Shown in pieces: positions 56,058 to 64,000 of a stretch of 64,000 bases of DNA (positions are counted from its first letter, which is position 1; each line of letters starts with the position of its first letter). The notes beneath the pieces are model-generated. The model searched no databases and had not been told where the DNA came from. It worked only from the letters and a program-made list of their open reading frames with translations. The DNA is from Acanthosoma haemorrhoidale (taxonomy: Eukaryota > Arthropoda > Insecta > Hemiptera > Acanthosomatidae), in NCBI GenBank assembly GCA_930367205.1, contig OV884014.1:116815768-116879767 (forward strand), in the 5' to 3' direction. A program made the position numbers and the translations under genes.

Positions 56058-57965
56058 AAGATCATACGATCGTATGATCAAAGTTACGAGTGAATATGAC
56101 ATGAAATGATGTCAAATATGATAGTGTGCCGTATCATTTGCACTTCTTGTATCACGTGATACAATCGTATGATTGAAGTTACAGTGAATATACTATTAAA
56201 TAATGTCGATTATGACAGTGTACTGTATCATTGGCACTCATTGTATCACGTGATACGATCGTATGATTGAAGTCATGAATGAATATAACATCAAATGATG
56301 TCGATTATGATAGTGTGCCGCATCATTAGCACTCATTGTATCACGTGATACCATCATATGATTGAAGTCACGAGTGAATATAACATCAAATGATTTCGAA
56401 TATGATAATGAACCGCATCATTGGCAATCATTATATCACGTGATACCATCATATGATTGAAGTCACGAGTGAATATAACATCAAATGATGTTGGATATGA
56501 TTGTATAATGTATCATTAGCACTCATTGTTTCACGTGATACGATCGTATGATTAAAGTTACAGGTGAATATAATATCAATTGATGTCGTATATGATAGCG
56601 CACCATATCATTAGCACTCATTGTATCACGAGATACGATCGTATGATTAAAGTCACGAGTGAATATACTATAAAATGAAGTCGATTATGATAGTGTACCA
56701 CATCATTGGCACTCATTATATCACGTGATACGATCGTATGATTGAAGTCACGAGTGAATATAATATCAAATGATCTCAATTATGATAGTGTTGCGTATCA
56801 TAAGCACTCATTGTATCACGTGATACGATCGTATGATGAAAGTTACGAGTGAATATAACATCAAATGATGTCGAATATGATTATATAATGTATCATTAGC
56901 ACTTATTGTTTCACGTGATACGATCGTATGATTAAAGTTACGATTGGAGATACTAATAAATGATGTTGAATATAATAGTGCACCATATCATTAGCACTTA
57001 TTGTATCATGTGATGCGATCGTATGATTAAAGTTACAAGTGAATATAACATCAAATGATGTCGATTATAATAGTGTACCGCATCATTGGCACTCATTATA
57101 TCACGTGATGCTATCGTATGATTGAAGTCACAAATGAATATAACATCAAATGATGTCGATTATGATAGTGTGCCGCATCATTAGCACACATTGTATCACA
57201 TGATACGATTGTATGATTGAAGTTACGAGTGAATATAACATCAAATGATGTTGAATATGATTGTATAATGTATCATTAGCACTCATTGTTTCACGTGATA
57301 CGATCGTATGATTAAAATTACGAGTGAATATACTATAAAATGATGTCGATTATGATAGTGTACCACATCATTGGCACTCATTATATCACGTGATACGATC
57401 GTATAATGAAAGTTACGAGTGAATATAACATCAAATGATGTTGGATATGATTGTATAATGTATCATTAGCACTCATTGTTTCACGTGATACGATCGTATG
57501 ATTAAAGTTACAGGTGAATATAATATCAATTGATGTCGTATATGATAGCGCACCATATCATTAGCACTTATTGTATCATGTGATGTGATCGTATGATTGA
57601 AGTCACGAGTGAATATAACATCAAATAATGCTAAATATGATTGTTTAGTGTAGCATTGACACTCATTGTATCACGAGATACGATCGTATGATTGAAGTCA
57701 CGAGTGAATATACTATAAAATGATGTCGATTATGATAGTGTACCACATCATTGGCACTCATTATATCACGTGATACGATCGTATGATTGAAGTCACGAGT
57801 GAATATAATATCAAATTATGTCGAATAGGATTGTATAATGTATCATTAGCACTTATTGTATCACGAGATACGATCGTATGATTGAAGTCACGAGTGAATA
57901 TAACATCAAATGATGTTGAATATGATTGTATAATGTATCATTAGCACTCATTGTTTCACGTGATA
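56058..57965. repeat. Satellite family A, block A13 (about 20 monomers)
   Basis: Starts like A12 but ends like A2 and A3, reaching the rare type II junction CACGTGATACG|CCTTG at 57966. Confidence 0.95.
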
Positions 57966-58404
57966 CGCCTTGTTTTCGTATCACGAGAACATAATGGGGC
58001 AGGAGCTAACGTACCAGCTATGAGATACCCATTTTTTTAAAATTTGACTTTTTGACGATATTTTCCTGGTTTTCATATCAGGAGAACATAATGGGGCAGG
58101 AGCTAACGCACCAGCTATGAAATACGCATTTTTGTAAAAATTTGACTTTTGGACGATATTATCTTTGTTTTGGTATCAGGAGAACATAATGGGACAGGAG
58201 CTAACGTACTAGCTCTAAATACGCATTTTTGTAAAAATTCGACTTTTTGACGTCATTTTTCTTGTTTTGGTATTAGGAGTACATAATGGGGCAGGTGCTA
58301 ACGTACAAGCTATGAAATACGCATTTTTGTAAAAATTCAATTTTTTTAAAATGTTTTCTTTGTTTTGGTATCAGGAGAACATACAGGGGCAAGAGCTAAC
58401 GTAC
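57966..58404. repeat. Satellite family B, block B13 (about 4.5 monomers, the shortest B block)
   Basis: Same type II entry and ACAGGGGCAAGAGC exit as B2 and B3, more than 41 kb away. It is one monomer shorter and has GCTAACGCACCAGC at the deletion seam. Confidence 0.95.
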
Positions 58405-60242
58405 AAGATCATACGATCGTATGATCAAAGTTACGAGTGAATATGACATCAAATGATGTCAAATATGATAGTGTGCCGTATCATTTGCACTTATTGTATC
58501 ACGTGATACAATCGTATGATGGAAGTTACAGTGAATATACTATTAAATAATGTCGATTATGACAGTGTACTGTATCATTGGCACTCATTGTTTCACTTGA
58601 TACGATCGTATGATTAAAGTTATGAGTGAAGATACCATCAAATGATGTTGAATATGATTGTATAATGTATCATTAGCACTCATTGTTTCACGTGATACGA
58701 TCGTATGATGAAAGTTACAGGTGAATATAATATCAATTGATGTCGTATATGATAGCGCACCATATCATTAGCACTTATTATATCATGTGATGTGATCGTA
58801 TGATTAAAGTTACAAGTGAATATAACATGAAATAATGTCGATTATAATAGTATAGCACATCATTGGCACTCATTATATCACGTGATACGATCGTATGATT
58901 AAGGTTACGAGTGAATAAACTATTAAATGATGTCGAATATGATAGTGTACCGCATCATTGGCACTCATTGTTTCACGTGATACGATCGTATGATTAAAGT
59001 TACAGGTGAATATAACATCAAACGATGTCGATTATGATAGTGTACTGCATCATTGGCACTCATAATATCACTTGATACGATCGTATGATTGAAGTCACGA
59101 GTGAATATATCATCAAATGATGTTGAATATGATAGTGTTGCGTATCATAAGCACTCATTGTATCACGTGATACGATCGTATGATGAAAGTTACGAGTGAA
59201 TATAACATCAAATGATGTCGAATAGGATTGTATAGTATATCATTAGCACTTATTGTTTCACGTGATACGATCGTATGATTAAAGTTACGATTGGAGATAC
59301 TAATAAATGATGTTGAATATAATAGTGCACCATATCATTAGCACTTATTGTATCATGTGATGCGATCGTATGATTAAAGTTACAAGTGAATATAACATCA
59401 AATGATGTCGATTATAATAGTGTACCACATCATTGGCACTCATTATATCACGTGATACGATCGTATGATTGAAGTCACGAGTGAATATAATATCAAATGA
59501 TGTCAATTATGATAGTGTTGCGTATCATAAGCACTCATTGTTTCACGTGATACGATCATATGATTAAAGTTACGATTGGAGATACTAATAAATGATGTTG
59601 TATATAATAGTGCACCATATCATTAGCACTTATTGTATCATGTGATGCGATCGTATGATTAAAGTTACAAGTGAATATAACATCAAATGATGTCGATTAT
59701 AATAGTGTACCGCATCATTGGCACTCATTATATCACGTGATACTATCGTATGATTGAAGTCACGAGTGAATATAACATCAAATAATGCTAAATATGATTG
59801 TATAGTGTAGCATTGACACTCATTGTATTACGAGATACGATCGTATGATTGAAGTCACGAGTGAATATAACATCAAATGATGTTGAATATGATTGTATAA
59901 TGTATCATTAGCACTCATTGTTTCACGTGATAAGATCGTATGATTAAAGTTACAGGTGAATATAATATCAATTGATGTCGTATATGATAGTGTACCTTAT
60001 CAATGGCACTCATTATATCACGTGATACGATCGTATAATGAAAGTTACGAGTGAATATACTATTAAATAAGGTCGATTATGATAGTGTACCTTATCATTG
60101 GCACTCATTATATCACGTGATACGATCGTATAATGAAAGTTACGAGTGAATATACTATTAAATAAGGTCGATTATGATAGTGTACCGCATCATTGGCACT
60201 AATCGTATTACGTGATACGATCGTATGATCAAAGCTACGAGT
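58405..60242. repeat. Satellite family A, block A14 (about 19 monomers)
   Basis: The first monomers follow A3 and A4. It then switches to the variant order seen near the ends of A7 and A11, including GTGATAAGATCG near 59928. Confidence 0.95.
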
Positions 60243-62025
60243 TAACATAATAGGGCAGGAATTATTGTACCAGCTATGAAATACGCATTTTTGTAAAATT
60301 ATACTTTTTGACGATATTTTATTGTTTTGGTATGAGGAAATCATAATTGTTCAGGAGCTAACGTACCAGCTATAAAATACTTATATATGTAAAAATTTAA
60401 CTTTTTGATGACATTTTCCCGATTTTGGTATCAGGAGAACATAATAAGGCAGGAGCTAACGTACTAGCTAAGAAATACGCATTTTTGTAAAAATTTGAGT
60501 TTTCGACGATATTTTCCTTGTTTTGGTATCAGGAGAACATAATGGGGCAGGAGCTAACGTACTAGCTATGAAATACGCATTTTTTAAAAATTCGACTTTT
60601 TGACGATATTTTCCTTGTTTTCGTATCAGGAGAACATAATGGGGCAGGAGCTAACGTACCAGCTATGAAATACCCATTTTTTAAAAATTCGACTTTTTGA
60701 CGATATTTTCCTGGTTTTCGTATCAGGAGAACATAATAGGGCAGGAGCTAACGTACCAGCTATGAAATACGCAATTTTTGTAAAAATTTGAGTTTTCGAC
60801 GATATTTTCCTTGTTTTGGTATCAGGAGAACATAATGGGGCAGGAGCTAACGTACTAGCTATGAAATACGCATTTTCGAAAAATTCGACTTTTTGACGAT
60901 ATTTTCCTTGATTTCGTATCAGGAGAACATAATGGGGCAGGAGCTGACGTACTAGCTATGAAATACGCATTTTTTAAAAATTCGACTTTTTGACGATATT
61001 TTCCTGGTTTTCGTATCAGGAGAACATAATAGGGCAGGAGCTAACGTACTAGCTATGAAATACGCAATTTTTGTAAATATTTGAGTTTTCGACGATATTT
61101 TCCTTGTTTTGGTATCAGGAGAACATAATGGGGCAGGAGCTAACGTAATAGCTATGAAATACGCATTTTCGAAAAATTCGACTTTTTGACGATATTTTCC
61201 TTGATTTCGTATCAGGAGAACATAAAAGAGCAGGAGCTAACGTTCCAGCTATGAAATACCCATTTTTTAAAAATTCGACTTTTTGACGATATTTTCCTTG
61301 TTTTCGTATCAGGAGAACATAATGGGGCAGGAGCTGACGTACTAGCTATGAAATACGCATTTTTTAAAAATTCGACTTTTTGACGATATTTTCCTGGTTT
61401 TCGTATCAGGAGAACATAATAGGGCAGGAGCTAACGTACCAGCTATGAAATACGCAATTTTTGTAAAAATTTGAGTTTTCGACGATATTTTCCTTGTTTT
61501 GGTATCAGGAGAACATAATGGGGCAGGAGCTAACGTACCAGCTATGAGATACCCATTTTTTTAAAATTTGTTTTTTTGACGATATTTTCCTGGTTTTCGT
61601 ATCAGGAGAACATAATGGGGCAGGAGCTAACGTACTAGCTATGAAATAGGCATTTTTGAAAAATTCAACTTTTTGACGATATTTTTCTCGTTTTCGTATG
61701 AGGAGAACATAATAGGGCAGGAGCTAACGTACCAGCTATGAAATACGCATTTTTGTATAAATTTGACTTTTGGACGATATTTTCTTTGTTTTGGTATCAG
61801 GAGAACATAATGGGGCAGGAGCTAACGTACTAGCTCTAAATACGCATTTTTGTAAAAATTCGACTTTTTGACGTCATTTTTCTTGTTTTGGTATCAGGAG
61901 AACATAATGGGGCAGGTGCTAACGTAGAAGCTATGAAATACGCATTTTTGTAAAAATTCAACTTTTTTAAAATGTTTTCTTTGTTTTGGTATCAGGAGAA
62001 CATAAAGGGGCAAGAGCTAACGTAC
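60243..62025. repeat. Satellite family B, block B14 (about 18 monomers)
   Basis: Its left half resembles B8 and its right half resembles B6 and B7 (AATTTGTTTTTTTGACG near 61566, GTAGAAGCTATG near 61925). It is a mosaic of B types. Confidence 0.95.
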
Positions 62026-64000
62026 AAGATCATACGATCGTATGATCAAAGTTACGAGTGAATATGACATGAAATGATGTCAAATATGATAGTGTGCCGT
62101 ATCATTTGCACTTCTTGTATCACGTGATACAATCGTATGATTGAAGTTACAGTGAATATACTATTAAATAATGTCGATTATGACAGTGTACTGTATCATT
62201 GGCACTCATTGTATCACGTGATACGATCGTATGATTGAAGTCATGAATGAATATAACATCAAATGATGTCGATTATGATAGTGTGCCGCATCATTAGCAC
62301 TCATTGTATCACATGATACGATTGTATGATTGAAGTTACGAGTGAATATAACATCAAATGATTTCGAATATGATAATGAACCGCATCATTGGAAATCATT
62401 ATATCACGTGATACCATCATATGATTTAAGTCACGAGTGAATATAACATCAAATGATGTTGGATATGATTGTATAATGTATCATTAGCACTCATTGTTTC
62501 ACGTGATACGATCGTATGATTAAAGTTACAGGTGAATATAATATCAATTGATGTCGTATATGATAGCGCACCATATCATTAGCACTCATTGTATCACGAG
62601 ATACGATCGTATGATTAAAGTCACGAGTGAATATACTATAAAATGAAGTCGATTATGATAGTGTACCACATCATTGGCACTCATTATATCACGTGATACG
62701 ATCGTATGATTGAAGTCACGAGTGAATATAATATCAAATGATCTCAATTATGATAGTGTTGCGTATCATAAGCACTCATTGTATCACGTGATACGATCGT
62801 ATGATGAAAGTTACGAGTGAATATAACATCAAATGATGTCGAATATGATTATATAATGTATCATTAGCACTTATTGTTTCACGTGATACGATCGTATGAT
62901 TAAAGTTACGATTGGAGATACTAATAAATGATGTTGAATATAATAGTGCACCATATCATTAGCACTTATTGTATCATGTGATGCGATCGTATGATTAAAG
63001 TTACAAGTGAATATAACATCAAATGATGTCGATTATAATAGTGTACCGCATCATTGGCACTCATTATATCACGTGATGCTATCGTATGATTGAAGTCACG
63101 AATGAATATAACATCAAATGATGTCGATTATGATAGTGTGCCGCATCATTAGCACACATTGTATCACATGATACGATTGTATGATTGAAGTTACGAGTGA
63201 ATATAACATCAAATGATGTTGAATATGATTGTATAATGTATCATTAGCACTCATTGTTTCACGTGATACGATCGTATGATTAAAATTACGAGTGAATATA
63301 CTATAAAATGATGTCGATTATGATAGTGTACCACATCATTGGCACTCATTATATCACGTGATACGATCGTATAATGAAAGTTACGAGTGAATATAACATC
63401 AAATGATGTTGTATATGATTGTATAATGTATCATTAGCACTCATTGTTTCACGTGATACGATCGTATGATTAAAGTTACAGGTGAATATAATATCAATTG
63501 ATGTCGTATATGATAGCGCACCATATCATTAGCACTTATTGTATCATGTGATGTGATCGTATGATTGAAGTCACGAGTGAATATAACATCAAATAATGCT
63601 AAATATGATTGTTTAGTGTATCATTGACACTCATTGTATCACGAGATACGATCGTATGATTGAAGTCACGAGTGAATATACTATAAAATGATGTCGATTA
63701 TGATAGTGTACCACATCATTGGCACTCATTATATCACGTGATACGATCGTATGATTGAAGTCACGAGTGAATATAATATCAAATTATGTCAATTATGATA
63801 GTGTTGCGTATCATAAGCACTCATTGTATCACGTGATACGATCGTATGATGAAAGTTACGAGTGAATATAACATCAAATGATGTCGAATAGGATTGTATA
63901 ATGTATCATTAGCACTTATTGTATCACGAGATACGATCGTATGATTGAAGTCACGAGTGAATATAACATCAAATGATGTTGAATATGATTGTATAATGTA
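62026..64000. repeat. Satellite family A, block A15 (at least 21 monomers, cut by window end)
   Basis: It begins at the palindromic junction and follows the A8/A13 order. It is still pure A sequence at the last base, so the array continues beyond the window. Confidence 0.95.

Larger units (their letters stand above)
50876..57325. repeat. Two tandem copies of a 3225 bp A+B composite unit
   Basis: About 50876-54100 and 54101-57325. TAATATCAAATGATGTCAAT lies at 50881 and 54106. The block edges at 51631/54856 and 52833/56058 give the same 3225. B11 and B12 are each exactly 1197 bp. One visible difference is TAATGTCG against TAAGGTCG in the last A monomer. Confidence 0.9.

Noticed and set aside
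19003..60344. Recurring 63-107-codon open frames on the minus strand in the satellite, several nearly identical (for example at 33380, 36809, 54726 and 60108)
   Set aside because: They consist entirely of A and B monomer sequence. Monomer lengths of 95 and 97 are not multiples of three, so frames close quickly, and their similarity comes from block duplication, not protein selection.
763..64000. Possible CRISPR array, because of regularly spaced palindromic repeats
   Set aside because: The intervals between palindromes are themselves repeated, not unique spacers. The setting is eukaryotic with a retroelement, and no cas genes are present.
763..64000. A and B as diverged versions of one monomer
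   Set aside because: Apart from short matches near the fusion points I could not align them. A formal alignment could still show distant kinship.

Overview
The window is almost entirely satellite DNA, with one young endogenous-retrovirus (errantivirus-like, Ty3/Gypsy class) insertion. The insertion carries an insect-type Gag and remnants of a furin-cleaved Env. This points to an arthropod, most likely insect, nuclear genome, in a heterochromatic and possibly pericentromeric region. The species cannot be told from the sequence.

Layout. Bases 1-762 are a GC-richer, non-satellite edge with short internal repeats and no gene I recognise. From 763 to the end (apart from 5828-10334) the DNA is built from two apparently unrelated AT-rich monomers. 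Family A is about 95 bp. Its hallmark is TCACGTGA followed by ATACGATCGTAT. Family B is about 97-99 bp. Its hallmark is GTATCAGGAGAACATAAT followed by GGGGCAGGAGCTAACGTA. They do not mix monomer by monomer: they alternate in 15 A blocks and 14 B blocks. The same few junction sequences recur each time, so the real amplification unit is a composite A-plus-B segment of a few kb. Several generations of duplication are visible: 1140, 1710, 3044, 3225 and 3298 bp tandem copies, and a roughly 21.3 kb-offset copy of a whole A block.

The mobile element (5828-10334, minus strand) lies inside a B monomer. Its LTRs are 263 and 264 bp, differ by a single 1-bp indel, and have AGTTA...TAACT ends. It has a primer-binding-site-like sequence and a polypurine tract. 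It encodes one long intact gag ORF (688 codons). Pol is absent and only a broken, multi-frame remnant of the Env fusion subunit remains. It cannot supply its own reverse transcriptase or integrase, yet it is young, so it was probably mobilised in trans.

Apart from gag I support no intact protein-coding gene. The many 60-107-codon open frames in the satellite are by-products of the repeat sequence. No tRNA, rRNA or CRISPR was seen. All repeat statements come from reading by eye; percent identities were not computed.
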